NCBI RefSeq assembly: GCF_000619805.1
Contig: NZ_JHUV01000010.1
Span: 184,579-248,578, forward strand
Length of the DNA: 64,000 nucleotides
Direction of reading: 5' to 3'
Source of the DNA: Sulfurihydrogenibium subterraneum DSM 15120
GTDB taxonomy: Bacteria > Aquificota > Aquificia > Aquificales > Hydrogenothermaceae
Shown here: positions 43,940 to 52,780 of the stretch, one piece after another
How the letters are laid out: each line of letters opens with the position of its first letter
How positions within the stretch are numbered: the stretch's first letter is position 1
The notes under the pieces: generated by a model
Databases searched by the model: none
What the model saw: only the letters and a program-made list of their open reading frames with translations
Told to the model about the DNA's origin: nothing
Translations under genes and position numbers: made by a program

Positions 43940-43990
43940 CTATCATTGAAAGGTTGTTTTATTTGCCTTTCGATGATAGGTTTCTTTTTT
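43940..43990 (+). terminator. Strong intrinsic terminator
   Basis: A 14-bp stem (43940-43953 with 43966-43979, one G-T pair) and a 12-nt loop are followed by TTTCTTTTTT. It ends the small membrane-protein transcript. The minus-strand kinase gene stops at its edge. Confidence 0.85.
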
Positions 43991-45182
43991 AACTTAACTC
44001 AATTATGAAAGTATTTAAGTTATCTTGTATTTCTGCCTTTATTTTCCAGCCATACTTTCTACAGATATTTTTTACAATAGAAAGACCTAAACCTAAACCT
44101 TCTGTTGTGCCTGAAATGTCCTCTCTGTAAAACTTTTCAAAAATCTTTTTTATGTCTTTAATAGGTTTGCCAGTATTTGATATTGAGATTTTATCTCTTG
44201 ATACTTTTATTATTATCTGCCCGTTTTTTACATTATATTTGATTGCGTTATCTATTAGGTTTGTAAAGCACACGTCCATATCTATTTTTTTTGCTTTTAC
44301 TATTAAGTCTTCTTCTTTCTGGATTTGATAAGTTATTTGCTTTTCTTTTATCTTTAGTTCAAATTTTTTAAGAATGTCTTCAATTAAATTAGGCACGTTT
44401 ATATCTTCTAACTCTTCTGCAGAAATCTCTCTTAAAGCATCAACATTTGAGACTATACTTTTGATGTAATCTAAATTTTTTTCAATTTGTTTTAGATTAT
44501 TTTCTATGTTCTGGAAATTTTTTTGTTTCATAATGTAAAGATTTGTATTTATTACGGATATAGGCGTTTTCAAGTCATGAGATATAATGCTTAAAGTATT
44601 CTCTAAATTGTTTTTTTGCTGTTTTATAGGTTCAAGAAGTCTTCCTGACACAGAAAAGGCTAAAAATCCAGACAGTAAAATAACCGCTATTGAAGATAGT
44701 ATTATAGAGTTTCTCAGCTTCTTAAGGTCTTCTTTAACCTTGTCTATGTTCTGTCCTATTACTATGTAGTATTCTTTTGATGATTTATGAAAATAACTTA
44801 TTTGATAAAAACTTCCAATTACTTTGGTTCCTACGGCTGTATCTAAATTTGTTTTGTTAAAGTTGGAAAAATTATAGCTTATTCCATTTAAGTTATTTAT
44901 ACATAACTTTTTTTCTGTCTCAAATATGTACACGCATAAAAACGTTCCTTCTTCTAAGTTTGTCTGTAAAACTTTCTTAAAATCATCGTCTAAACTTGGT
45001 AAAATTTCAAAAAGTTTACTTTTTAACTTATCTTCTATCTCAACAAACTTTTGATTTTCATATATTAAGTAGATGGAAAAGGAAAGCATAAAAACGATTA
45101 TAGATGATATAAGTATAAGAAAAAATGTTATTTTTATTCTTATTTTGTCTACTTCGTCTAATTTGCTAAAAAAATCAATCAA
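43989..45182 (-). CDS. Membrane sensor histidine kinase
   Basis: A 397-residue kinase. Two membrane segments (about 14-38 and 157-178) enclose a periplasmic sensor domain. The H-box ISHDLKTPIS (His near 206), N-box NLIDNAIKYN and G-box TEGLGLGLSIVKNI are present. It phosphorylates the response regulator encoded just upstream, overlapping by 8 nt. The signal is unknown. Confidence 0.93.
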   Translation of the reverse strand: MIDFFSKLDEVDKIRIKITFFLILISSIIVFMLSFSIYLIYENQKFVEIEDKLKSKLFEILPSLDDDFKKVLQTNLEEGTFLCVYIFETEKKLCINNLNGISYNFSNFNKTNLDTAVGTKVIGSFYQISYFHKSSKEYYIVIGQNIDKVKEDLKKLRNSIILSSIAVILLSGFLAFSVSGRLLEPIKQQKNNLENTLSIISHDLKTPISVINTNLYIMKQKNFQNIENNLKQIEKNLDYIKSIVSNVDALREISAEELEDINVPNLIEDILKKFELKIKEKQITYQIQKEEDLIVKAKKIDMDVCFTNLIDNAIKYNVKNGQIIIKVSRDKISISNTGKPIKDIKKIFEKFYREDISGTTEGLGLGLSIVKNICRKYGWKIKAEIQDNLNTFIIELS

Positions 45183-45834
45183 TTCTGTAGCCTACTCCAG
45201 ATATGGTTTTTATTATTTTCTTTTCTGGGTCAATCAGTTTCCTTAGAAGTTTCATATTTGATCTAAGTGTTTCATTTGTTGGTATTTCTGTTATTTCCCA
45301 ACATTTTCCGTATAGCATTTCGTAAGTTACAACTCTACCTCTGTTTCTTAAAAGTTGTTCTAAAATACAGAAAAGTTTTGGAGTTAAATCAATTTCTTGC
45401 CCATTTTTCTTAACTTTTCTTGAAGATAGGTCTATCTCTAAATCATCTATCTTTACTATGTCTGTTTTTTCAGAAAAAGACCTTCTTACTACTGCCTTTA
45501 TTCTTGCAAGAAGCTCTTCTACTTCAAAAGGTTTTGTTATGTAATCATCAGCTCCCAGTTCTAAGCCTTTTACTTTATCTTTTAGTTGGTCTTTTGCGGT
45601 AAGCATTATAACTGGCGTTTTTATGCCCTTTTCTCTTAGGATTTTCAGTAAAGCAAAACCATCAATATCTGGAAGCATAACATCAAGGATTATGACGTCA
45701 TAGTATGAGTTTTGTAAAAAGTTTAGAGCTTCATCGGCATCAAAAGCTCCATCTACTATATAACTGTTAAGCTCTAAAATCTCTTTTAAAGAGGCGTTTA
45801 ATCCTATGTTGTCTTCCACTAAAAGAACCTTCAT
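45175..45834 (-). CDS. OmpR-family response regulator
   Basis: A 219-residue regulator. The receiver domain (1-115) has acidic pocket VEDN, phosphoacceptor Asp in VIILDVMLPDIDGFA, VIMLTAKDQ and KPFEVEELLARI. The winged-helix domain (about 125-219) has VKKNGQEIDLTPKLFCILEQ. It is the first gene of the two-gene unit with the kinase, 5 nt after the stop of the A-adding-type gene. Confidence 0.95.
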   Translation of the reverse strand: MKVLLVEDNIGLNASLKEILELNSYIVDGAFDADEALNFLQNSYYDVIILDVMLPDIDGFALLKILREKGIKTPVIMLTAKDQLKDKVKGLELGADDYITKPFEVEELLARIKAVVRRSFSEKTDIVKIDDLEIDLSSRKVKKNGQEIDLTPKLFCILEQLLRNRGRVVTYEMLYGKCWEITEIPTNETLRSNMKLLRKLIDPEKKIIKTISGVGYRID

Positions 45835-45839
45835 ACTTG

Positions 45840-48371
45840 TTAAACCTCTTTTAAATATTTTTTCTTAATATAAGATAAAGCCATTTCTTTACTTTCAAAA
45901 TAGTCATTTAAATATTTTACAAAAACATCTTCTAATATTGTTTTAAACTCAGGAGAAGGCTTTAATCCAAGTTTTATAAGCTCCTCTCCTTTTATTAATG
46001 GATTTTTTTCTTTTTTTAGTAAGTCTATGATTACCTTAAATTTTTCACTGTCTAAAAATGATGTTAAAGCTGGTAAAAACTCCCTGTTGAAAGACTTTAA
46101 TGTTTTATATATAGTGTACCTGTCCTGAGATTCTTCTATAGTTTTAAAAGCCGATAAAAATTCATTTAAGTATTTAGCTTCTTTGTCAAAGTGGTACTTT
46201 TTCAGCAGATTGTAAGCTATCTCTTCAGGATAGTTTGATAAAAGTGCATAAATGTAGTTAGAAGAAGGGAAATTTATGTTCAGCAGCTCCTTAAAAATTA
46301 AAAAGTTGTCTTGAAGTTTAACAAGTATTTTTTCTTTTTCTCTGTCTAAAGTTATTCCAAATAGTTTGTATAGAACTTTGTACTTATCCATTATTTTAAG
46401 TATGTCTAAAACTTTTTCTTCTTTAAAAGTAAGGTTTAACTCTAAGTTTATTCTTCCTGTAGGTGCAAAGTTTAGAAGGTCTTTTTCTACTGCGTGTTTT
46501 AAAAGATTTTCTGTTTTATTTTCTAACTTAAATCCAAGTCTTCCAGCAAACCTTAAAGCTCTTAAAATTCTTATAGGATCTTCTACAAAACTAAGTGTAT
46601 GTAGTATCCTAATTCTTTTTTCTTTTATATCTACTAAACCGTTAAAGTAATCTATAAGTTTTCCAAAGTTTGAGTAAGTTATCTCTATTGCCAGTGTATT
46701 TATTGTAAAGTCTCTTCTGTAAAGGTCTTGAAAAAGGTCTGCTTTTTCTACCTTTGGGTATGATCCTGGTGAGTCGTACTCTTCTTTTCTTGCTGTTGCA
46801 AAGTCAAGTTTTAAACCGCTTGGAAAAACCATATTTCCTGTCATAAACTCTGGATAAACGTGATAAGTTAAGTTATTTTCTTTTGCATATTTTTTTATAA
46901 GCTCTACTGCAGAACCTTCCACTATTATATCTATATCTAAATTCTGTTTTCCTAAGACTATATCCCTTACAACGCCCCCTATTATAAAAGACCTATATCC
47001 TAACTTTTCTGAAAACTTTCCTATCTCTTTTAGTAAATCCAACACATATTTTGGAAAAAATCTTTTTAATCTCTCTGAGTAATTAACTGTTTTAACTTTT
47101 GAAGGTAAGTTAAATAAAGGCTTGTCTTCGTTTAAGCCTGCCAAAGTCTTTATAACATTTTTTTTGTATATAACTCCTTTGTAAAATCCTTTTTCTACAA
47201 CTGGAAAAATTCCTATATCGTAGTTTGATACAACTTTAAGAAGCTGTAGAAAAGTTATGCTGGGACTTACAGTTATAAGCTCTTGTGCAAATGTAATTGC
47301 TTTTTCATTTTTTAAGCCGTGTTTTATAGCGTTGTTTACCGTCTTGTCTGTAAGGATTCCTGCATACTTTCCTGACTGTAAAACAACTACATACTTGAAC
47401 CTATTTATAATTGACTTTACTTGGCTTAAACTTAAATCTGATTCTACAACAGGAAGGTCGTTTTTTATAAATTGGGATACTGGTTTGTCTTTACCTGTGA
47501 TTAAGTACGTTAAAAAGTTTTTTATCTCGCCATAGTCAAAGCCTACAAGAGTGGTAGAAGCTGCAAAAGGATGTCCTCCCCCGTCAAGTTGAAACATTAT
47601 TTTATTCACGTCTATATCTTTATCTTTTGACCTTGCTATGATGGTTTTTTTTGATTTTTGATTTACTACTAAAAAGTATGCATCAGCTTCTTCAAAAGGT
47701 CTTACGTACTTTAAAATCCAAGCAGTATCTTTGTTATACTTTTTAACAAGGTAGGATATTAAAACCTTTTTATTCTCCACAGGTAGGGCTTCAACATTTT
47801 TTATAATCTCTCTCAGTGCTTCTGTATCTTCTAACTCAAAAGTATCAGAAACAATGTATTTTAACTTAATTAAATCCAGTCCAACATTTAAAAGGTAACT
47901 GTAAGCCTTTAAATCTTTATTGGTAGTTCCTAAAAATTTAAATCCTCCAGTATCTTCGTATATTCCTAAAGCTAAGATTGTAGCATCTTCTTTGTCTATT
48001 TTTATCTTTTGCTTTTTTAACTTTTTTACGATAACAGAGGATAAAGAGCCAGTTTTGTAAAGATGGATTTTAACATTTTTTCTTTTTAAGTTTTTATTTG
48101 GGTGGTGGTCAAAGATTTCTATTGGAATGTCTAAATCTGGGATATTTTGACTGTCAACTATAAAAGCTTTATTTACTTTTGAAAAATCTACATCTTGTTT
48201 TTTTAAAACTTTATTTTTAACCTTTTCTTGAAAAATATCTAAAGTTTTTCTTACTTTATAATCATAACTGTTTGGAAGAAGTATGTAAGTATCTGGGGAA
48301 AGTAGCGTCAAACCGTAAGCAGATGAAAAAGCGTCTAAGTCTGACCCTTCATCTAAAATTACAACTTGCAA
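45840..48371 (-). CDS. DHH/CBS/poly(A)-polymerase-type tRNA nucleotidyltransferase (A-adding type)
   Basis: An 843-residue fusion. The N-terminal DHH phosphoesterase region has SDLDAF and DHHPN (Asp88-His90) and a DHHA1-like GGGHPFAAS. Two CBS domains (about 312-430) follow, then a class II nucleotidyltransferase head with IIGGVVRDIVLGKQNLDIDI and RRDFTINTLAIE, and a helical RNA-binding tail. The same architecture is known for the Aquifex enzyme that adds only the terminal A of CCA, with a separate CC-adding enzyme. The start is TTG at 48371 with TAGGAGAT upstream. It is divergent from a tRNA gene that lacks an encoded CCA. Confidence 0.9.
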   Translation of the reverse strand: MQVVILDEGSDLDAFSSAYGLTLLSPDTYILLPNSYDYKVRKTLDIFQEKVKNKVLKKQDVDFSKVNKAFIVDSQNIPDLDIPIEIFDHHPNKNLKRKNVKIHLYKTGSLSSVIVKKLKKQKIKIDKEDATILALGIYEDTGGFKFLGTTNKDLKAYSYLLNVGLDLIKLKYIVSDTFELEDTEALREIIKNVEALPVENKKVLISYLVKKYNKDTAWILKYVRPFEEADAYFLVVNQKSKKTIIARSKDKDIDVNKIMFQLDGGGHPFAASTTLVGFDYGEIKNFLTYLITGKDKPVSQFIKNDLPVVESDLSLSQVKSIINRFKYVVVLQSGKYAGILTDKTVNNAIKHGLKNEKAITFAQELITVSPSITFLQLLKVVSNYDIGIFPVVEKGFYKGVIYKKNVIKTLAGLNEDKPLFNLPSKVKTVNYSERLKRFFPKYVLDLLKEIGKFSEKLGYRSFIIGGVVRDIVLGKQNLDIDIIVEGSAVELIKKYAKENNLTYHVYPEFMTGNMVFPSGLKLDFATARKEEYDSPGSYPKVEKADLFQDLYRRDFTINTLAIEITYSNFGKLIDYFNGLVDIKEKRIRILHTLSFVEDPIRILRALRFAGRLGFKLENKTENLLKHAVEKDLLNFAPTGRINLELNLTFKEEKVLDILKIMDKYKVLYKLFGITLDREKEKILVKLQDNFLIFKELLNINFPSSNYIYALLSNYPEEIAYNLLKKYHFDKEAKYLNEFLSAFKTIEESQDRYTIYKTLKSFNREFLPALTSFLDSEKFKVIIDLLKKEKNPLIKGEELIKLGLKPSPEFKTILEDVFVKYLNDYFESKEMALSYIKKKYLKEV

Positions 48372-48394
48372 ATTAATCTCCTAAGGTATATAAT
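48366..48394 (+). promoter_or_regulatory. Promoter of tRNA-Leu
   Basis: TTGCAA (48366-48371), exactly 17 nt, then a perfect TATAAT (48389-48394). The tRNA begins at 48410. The -35 hexamer covers the TTG start codon of the divergent nucleotidyltransferase gene. Confidence 0.7.
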
Positions 48395-48409
48395 ATTTAT
48401 CTATTCAAT

Positions 48410-48493
48410 GCCCAGGTGGCGAAACTGGCAGACGCGCTGTCTTGAGGGGACAGTGCCCGCAAGGGCGTGTGGGTTCAAATCCCACCCTGGGCA
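48410..48493 (+). tRNA. tRNA-Leu (anticodon GAG)
   Basis: An 84-nt class II tRNA. The acceptor arms GCCCAGG and CCTGGGC pair fully, with A as discriminator. The anticodon stem CTGTC/GACAG encloses loop TTGAGGG, giving anticodon GAG for CUC/CUU leucine codons. A long variable arm (TGCCCGCAAGGGCG) and T-arm GTGGG-TTCAAAT-CCCAC complete the fold. The 3' CCA is not encoded (TTT follows), so it must be added after transcription. Confidence 0.97.
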
Positions 48494-48502
48494 TTTTCAA
48501 AC

Positions 48503-49828
48503 TCACTCTCCAGCTACTGTTAACCCTTCAACAACTACAGAAGGACTTCCTACATTACCGTAAAATTTCAAATCATTTCCTACAAGGACAGCATTTTTAA
48601 GTATATCTAAAAAGTTTCCTGCTATTGTTATACCTCTTACAGATTTTAAAACTTCTCCTTTGTGGTATACAATGCCAGAAGCTCCCAAAGAAAACTCTCC
48701 TGATATTGGGTCAGCTGTGTGTAATCCCATAAGGTCTATTATGTATAAAACTTCATCAGCTTGGTTTAAAAATTCTGTTATACTGTCTTGCCCTGCTTCT
48801 ATGTAAAAGTTTGTAATATCAACACTTGGAAGTGTTCTAAAATCTTTTCTTACAGCGTTTCCTGTAGAAGATTGTCCTGTTTTTTTAGCTGTGTATAGAT
48901 TGTGTAAAAATCCTTTAAATACACCATTTTCAACTAAAACATTTTTTCTTTTTACTACACCTTCTCCATCGTAAGAAGATGAGTATAAACCTTTTGGATA
49001 TCTTCCGTTGTCAACTATACTTATTTTTTGGCTGGCGATTTTTTCGTCTATTTTATCTTTAAATAGTGTTTTTCCTTTTATCAGTGCATCACCTGTAAAG
49101 GCGTAAGAGAAAGTAGATAACAGCTCTGTCATTGCGTGAGGTGCAAGTAAAATAGTCATTTTTTTCGTTGGAATAGTAGTTGCATTTAGTAAAGAAGTTG
49201 AATGGAATACAGCTTCTGAGGCTATCTCTTCTAAGTTTAAATCTCCTAAAAATCTTGTAGAGTTATAACTCCAAGCTATCTGTGAATCTCCGTTGTCTAC
49301 CGCAACAGCTGAAACCATAGCGGTGTAGTAAGTTCCTTTTTCCTCTATTTTTATACCATTGGAGTTGATTAAAGTTTTGTAAACGATGTTTTCTATAAAT
49401 GTGGAGCTTCTTACTGCCTTTATTCTTTTATCTTTTAGCTTTACTAACTTTTCCAATTCTATTGCCTTTTCTACCTTTTCTTCAAAAGGCAGGTTTACCG
49501 CTAATGTATCAAAATACTCTACTTTTTCTGTCTCTTGGAGTTTGTCAAGTAGATAGTTTCCTTCATCAGAAGATGTGATTTGAGACAGCTGTTTTGCTGA
49601 TTCTATCGCTTCTTCTATAGCTTGGTCTTTAAATGAGGTAGAGTAGGCAAAACCTTGAGAGCCTCCATTTAAAACTCTGATACTAAAACCGCTGTCTTCT
49701 GCAGAAGATACTTTTTCTAACTTAAAGTCGTTTGACTCTGCTTTTAACTTTTTATTTTTTAAGTAAAAAATCTCCCACTGATAACCTTTTAACTTCTTTT
49801 CTGCTATATCTACAACTTTTTCAATCAT
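48503..49828 (-). CDS. pmbA: TldE/PmbA-like metalloprotease-family protein
   Basis: A 441-residue protein of the TldD/PmbA family. The N-terminal ESNDFKLEKVSSAEDSGFSI and GSQGFAYSTSF, and the C-terminal LYTAKKTGQSSTGNA, fit the PmbA (TldE) branch, which lacks the HExxxH-type metal motif of TldD. TldD-TldE pairs cleave unstructured peptides. No tldD is nearby. The 3' end lies 9 nt from the convergent tRNA gene. Confidence 0.88.
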   Translation of the reverse strand: MIEKVVDIAEKKLKGYQWEIFYLKNKKLKAESNDFKLEKVSSAEDSGFSIRVLNGGSQGFAYSTSFKDQAIEEAIESAKQLSQITSSDEGNYLLDKLQETEKVEYFDTLAVNLPFEEKVEKAIELEKLVKLKDKRIKAVRSSTFIENIVYKTLINSNGIKIEEKGTYYTAMVSAVAVDNGDSQIAWSYNSTRFLGDLNLEEIASEAVFHSTSLLNATTIPTKKMTILLAPHAMTELLSTFSYAFTGDALIKGKTLFKDKIDEKIASQKISIVDNGRYPKGLYSSSYDGEGVVKRKNVLVENGVFKGFLHNLYTAKKTGQSSTGNAVRKDFRTLPSVDITNFYIEAGQDSITEFLNQADEVLYIIDLMGLHTADPISGEFSLGASGIVYHKGEVLKSVRGITIAGNFLDILKNAVLVGNDLKFYGNVGSPSVVVEGLTVAGE

Positions 49829-49832
49829 ACTT

Positions 49833-50225
49833 TTACCTCATCTTTTGTTTTAACTCTTTTGGAATTTTTATAACTCTTCTTGAATCTCTGTCTATACAGC
49901 AGTGTTTTGTCTGACCTTTTGCACATAGTGTATCGTTTACATAAACTTGATAATCAAACTTAAAAAAGTAATTGTCAGAATCTGATAATGAAAACTTTAT
50001 ATTGATAATATCTCCAAATTTAACAGGTTTTAAATACTCTACATTTAAAGACAGTAAGACAACATCTACGTTTAACTCTTCTCTAAGTTTTGGATAAGGA
50101 AATCCTATCTGGTCTAAATAATAGCCACGTGCTTCTTCAAAGTATCGGGGGTAGTTTGAGTGGTGAACTACCCCTTGAGCATCAGTTTCATAAAAGTTAA
50201 TCTTACGAATATAATTAAATATCAT
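49833..50225 (-). CDS. YbgC-like acyl-CoA thioesterase (hot-dog fold)
   Basis: A 130-residue 4HBT thioesterase. The motif FYETDAQGVVHHSNYPRYFEEAR contains the catalytic Asp and the YbgC-type HxxY arrangement. It overlaps the acidic hypothetical gene by 4 nt and precedes pmbA by 4 nt. The acyl substrate is unknown. Confidence 0.88.
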   Translation of the reverse strand: MIFNYIRKINFYETDAQGVVHHSNYPRYFEEARGYYLDQIGFPYPKLREELNVDVVLLSLNVEYLKPVKFGDIINIKFSLSDSDNYFFKFDYQVYVNDTLCAKGQTKHCCIDRDSRRVIKIPKELKQKMR

Positions 50226-50638
50226 TCCTCAAAAAACTCTTCTTCTCCTAAAAGGACTTCTGCGGTTCTTTTACAACCTTCTATAAATCCAAGAGTAAGG
50301 TCATCAAGTTGGATAGTCATACTTGGAACTTGGTCGTAGTTTTTGTTTTCAAAATCTTTTTCAGAAATAAATGCTATAGAAAAAGAGGATTTGTCTATTA
50401 TAGAATCCCAAGACTCTCCATAAGGAAGAGTAAAGAATATCTCACTGTCTCCTATGTAAACTGTCATTAAGATGTATAACTCTTCATCTTCTTCGTCGTA
50501 ATCAACGTCAACGTCTAACTCTACATTTTCACTTTGACTTTCAACAAGAGAGAGAAGGTGTTTGTCTGGTTCTACAAGTACAACAATTTCTCCTTCTTCT
50601 GTTTCTAAAATCTCATAAGGGTGATAGATGTTCTCCAT
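50222..50638 (-). CDS. Acidic hypothetical protein
   Basis: A 138-residue, strongly acidic soluble protein that I do not recognise (for example DVDVDYDEEDEELY and the end LLGEEEFFEE). It overlaps the thioesterase gene by 4 nt and follows the phosphohexomutase gene by 15 nt, so it is likely expressed. Confidence 0.65.
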   Translation of the reverse strand: MENIYHPYEILETEEGEIVVLVEPDKHLLSLVESQSENVELDVDVDYDEEDEELYILMTVYIGDSEIFFTLPYGESWDSIIDKSSFSIAFISEKDFENKNYDQVPSMTIQLDDLTLGFIEGCKRTAEVLLGEEEFFEE

Positions 50639-50653
50639 TTCTAAACTCCTTTA

Positions 50654-52024
50654 TTAAATTAGTTTTTTTGCCTCGTTTATTAATTTTTCTGTTGTTTTTA
50701 ATGAAGGTGTTTCTGCGTATATTCTTAAAACAGGCTCAGTTCCAGAAGCTCTAAGTAGTAGCCAGCTGTCATCTTCAAAAATCAGTTTTACTCCATCGGT
50801 TGTATCTTTTTCTTTCACTCTTAGTCCTGCAAACTCTTTTACATCTTTTTCTTTGAAAGATTTTACTAAATCTAAGCCTTGGCTACCTTCTACTTTTAAG
50901 TCTTCTCTTTTGTAGTGTGCTTCTCCAAACTCTTTAAAAAGGTCTTTTATAATTTCGTTTAATGGTTTTCCATACAGCATTAACATCTCTAACATAAGCA
51001 TTCCTGAGAGTACACCGTCTCTTTCTGGTATGTGAAATCCAAATCCGTATCCTCCTGATTCTTCTCCACCAAAAGCAACGGTTTCTTTTAACATAATATC
51101 AGCTACGTATTTGAATCCTACAGGAGTTTTGTGTATTTTTAAACCTTCTTTTTGAGCTATTCTGTCTGCTAAATAGGTGGTTGATACTGTTTTTACTATG
51201 CTACCTTTAAACTTTCTGTTCCTAACAGTATGTAAAAGTAAAAGAGCGTATAAAATCTGGGTGCTTACAAACTCTCCCGTTTCTGATACTATTCCTACCC
51301 TGTCAGAGTCTCCGTCGTTTGCTATTCCTAAGTCTGATTCTAAGGCTATGACTTTTGCTTTTAGTAAAGATAGGTTTTTATCTATAGGCTCTGGATGGTG
51401 TCCTCCAAAGTATGGGTCTTTAAAGTGGTTTATCTGGATAACATCTATAAAAGTATCTTCTAATAGTCTGTTGTATAAACCTATTGAAGTTGCAAACATT
51501 GGGTCGTGGATTACTTTTAACTCTTTTTGTTTGAATATAGAATAATCAAAGTAAGACTTTATTTTTTGTAGATAGTGGCTTGTAAGGTCTAAAAATTGAA
51601 AGTCTTTCTTTCCATTTAAAACAGCTGATTTTCCAAACCTGCTTTCAACGTCTTTTATTATATCTACAGTAGCAGGTCCTCCGTAGCTTCCTTTTATTTT
51701 ATATCCGTTGTATTTATAACCGTTGTGGGAAGCTGTAATCATAACTCCTTCGTCAGCTTCCAGAGATTTTACAGCGTAAGACAAGGCTGGCGTTGTGCAA
51801 TTTCCTTTTGATACAAACACTTCAAAACCGTTTGAAGAAAAAACTTCAGCAACGGATAAAGCAAAATCTTCAGACATAAATCTTGTATCATAACCTATAA
51901 CTACTTTTTTTCCACCCCTTTCTTTTAGAGAGTCTGCTTGAGCTTGAGCGATTTTTTCTACTATATCAAAAGTGTAATCCTGTCCTATTATAGCTCTATA
52001 ACCGTCAGTTCCAAACTTTATCAT
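50654..52024 (-). CDS. Phosphomannomutase/phosphoglucomutase family protein
   Basis: A 456-residue alpha-D-phosphohexomutase. The phosphoserine loop ITASHNGYKYNGYK, metal loop ANDGDSDRVGIV, sugar-specificity loop FGGEESGGYGF and phosphate loop RASGTEPVLRIY are all present, in order. It interconverts hexose 1- and 6-phosphates; glucose, mannose or glucosamine cannot be separated here. It supplies sugar precursors for envelope or storage polymers. Confidence 0.93.
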   Translation of the reverse strand: MIKFGTDGYRAIIGQDYTFDIVEKIAQAQADSLKERGGKKVVIGYDTRFMSEDFALSVAEVFSSNGFEVFVSKGNCTTPALSYAVKSLEADEGVMITASHNGYKYNGYKIKGSYGGPATVDIIKDVESRFGKSAVLNGKKDFQFLDLTSHYLQKIKSYFDYSIFKQKELKVIHDPMFATSIGLYNRLLEDTFIDVIQINHFKDPYFGGHHPEPIDKNLSLLKAKVIALESDLGIANDGDSDRVGIVSETGEFVSTQILYALLLLHTVRNRKFKGSIVKTVSTTYLADRIAQKEGLKIHKTPVGFKYVADIMLKETVAFGGEESGGYGFGFHIPERDGVLSGMLMLEMLMLYGKPLNEIIKDLFKEFGEAHYKREDLKVEGSQGLDLVKSFKEKDVKEFAGLRVKEKDTTDGVKLIFEDDSWLLLRASGTEPVLRIYAETPSLKTTEKLINEAKKLI

Positions 52025-52034
52025 ATTACTCCCT

Positions 52035-52541
52035 CTAAATTGTCTTTTTCTTTTGTTTTACAGAGTAGTATACATCATTAAGCAGTAGTTTTACAAGCTC
52101 AGCATAATCCTTTGCAAAGGTGTCAACTTCTTTATTTTCTATCATTACTCTCCACAAGTATGGATTGTTTCCAACTACTGCTGTTCCGTCTGGCAATGGA
52201 GATATGCTTAGGTTTACTATTACCAGAGGCACAACTGAAGGAGATAAAGTTTTAGCTTTTTCTATAAACTCTTTTGAGTATATTTGGACTAAGAAGTAAT
52301 TTTCTTCTACTACGATTTCTCTAAACTCAAATTTATTTTTTTGACAAACATTCTTTAGCTCGTTAAAGTACTCTTGGGGAGTTATCTTAGGGTAGGCATA
52401 CTCAATTAGAGCTTCCTGTCTTACTTTTCCAACTGAGAGCTGATAAACAAAAAGAAAGATAAAGATTAGAGTTGCAACTACTCCAAATCCAGTAAGGATT
52501 ATAAAAGGGTAGTTAAGTGTTTTTTTTGTCTGGGTTTCCAT
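52035..52541 (-). CDS. Single-span membrane protein of unknown function
   Basis: A 168-residue protein with one hydrophobic segment (about 11-33) and a soluble, probably periplasmic domain (about 40-160). The family is not recognised. It overlaps by 29 nt the 57-residue membrane-protein gene upstream and lies 10 nt before the phosphohexomutase gene. Confidence 0.65.
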   Translation of the reverse strand: METQTKKTLNYPFIILTGFGVVATLIFIFLFVYQLSVGKVRQEALIEYAYPKITPQEYFNELKNVCQKNKFEFREIVVEENYFLVQIYSKEFIEKAKTLSPSVVPLVIVNLSISPLPDGTAVVGNNPYLWRVMIENKEVDTFAKDYAELVKLLLNDVYYSVKQKKKTI

Positions 52542-52686
52542 TTTGTTCTTCCGTTTGTTTTTGTTTTTGCTTTTCTTCGTTATAGCTTGCCTTTATAGAC
52601 AGACCCCAAAGCAAACCTACAATAATAACCATCCAAGTGAAAAAGATAATACCTGCAAGCTCAAACCAGCTACTTTCTGTTTCCAT
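52513..52686 (-). CDS. 57-residue single-span membrane protein
   Basis: A short frame from ATG 52686 to TAA 52513. It has one Trp-rich hydrophobic segment (ELAGIIFFTWMVIIVGLLWG, about residues 9-28) and a very polar Gln/Lys tail (KQKQKQTEEQNG). The ribosome binding site is weak (TGGTG). Its end overlaps the next gene by 29 nt, and both N-termini lie in the membrane, suggesting a coupled pair. It resembles small accessory subunits of membrane complexes only in general form. Confidence 0.55.
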   Translation of the reverse strand: METESSWFELAGIIFFTWMVIIVGLLWGLSIKASYNEEKQKQKQTEEQNGNPDKKNT

Positions 52687-52780
52687 TTTATTACACCAGA
52701 TAGATTAATAATCTCTTATTTTATCATATTATAAAAAACTTTTTGATATAATTTTGCATTAATTTACAACAGGTTGGAAA

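Noticed and set aside
48503..49828. TldD identity for the PmbA-like gene
   Set aside because: The metal-binding HExxxH-type motif of TldD is not visible, so the PmbA/TldE branch fits better.
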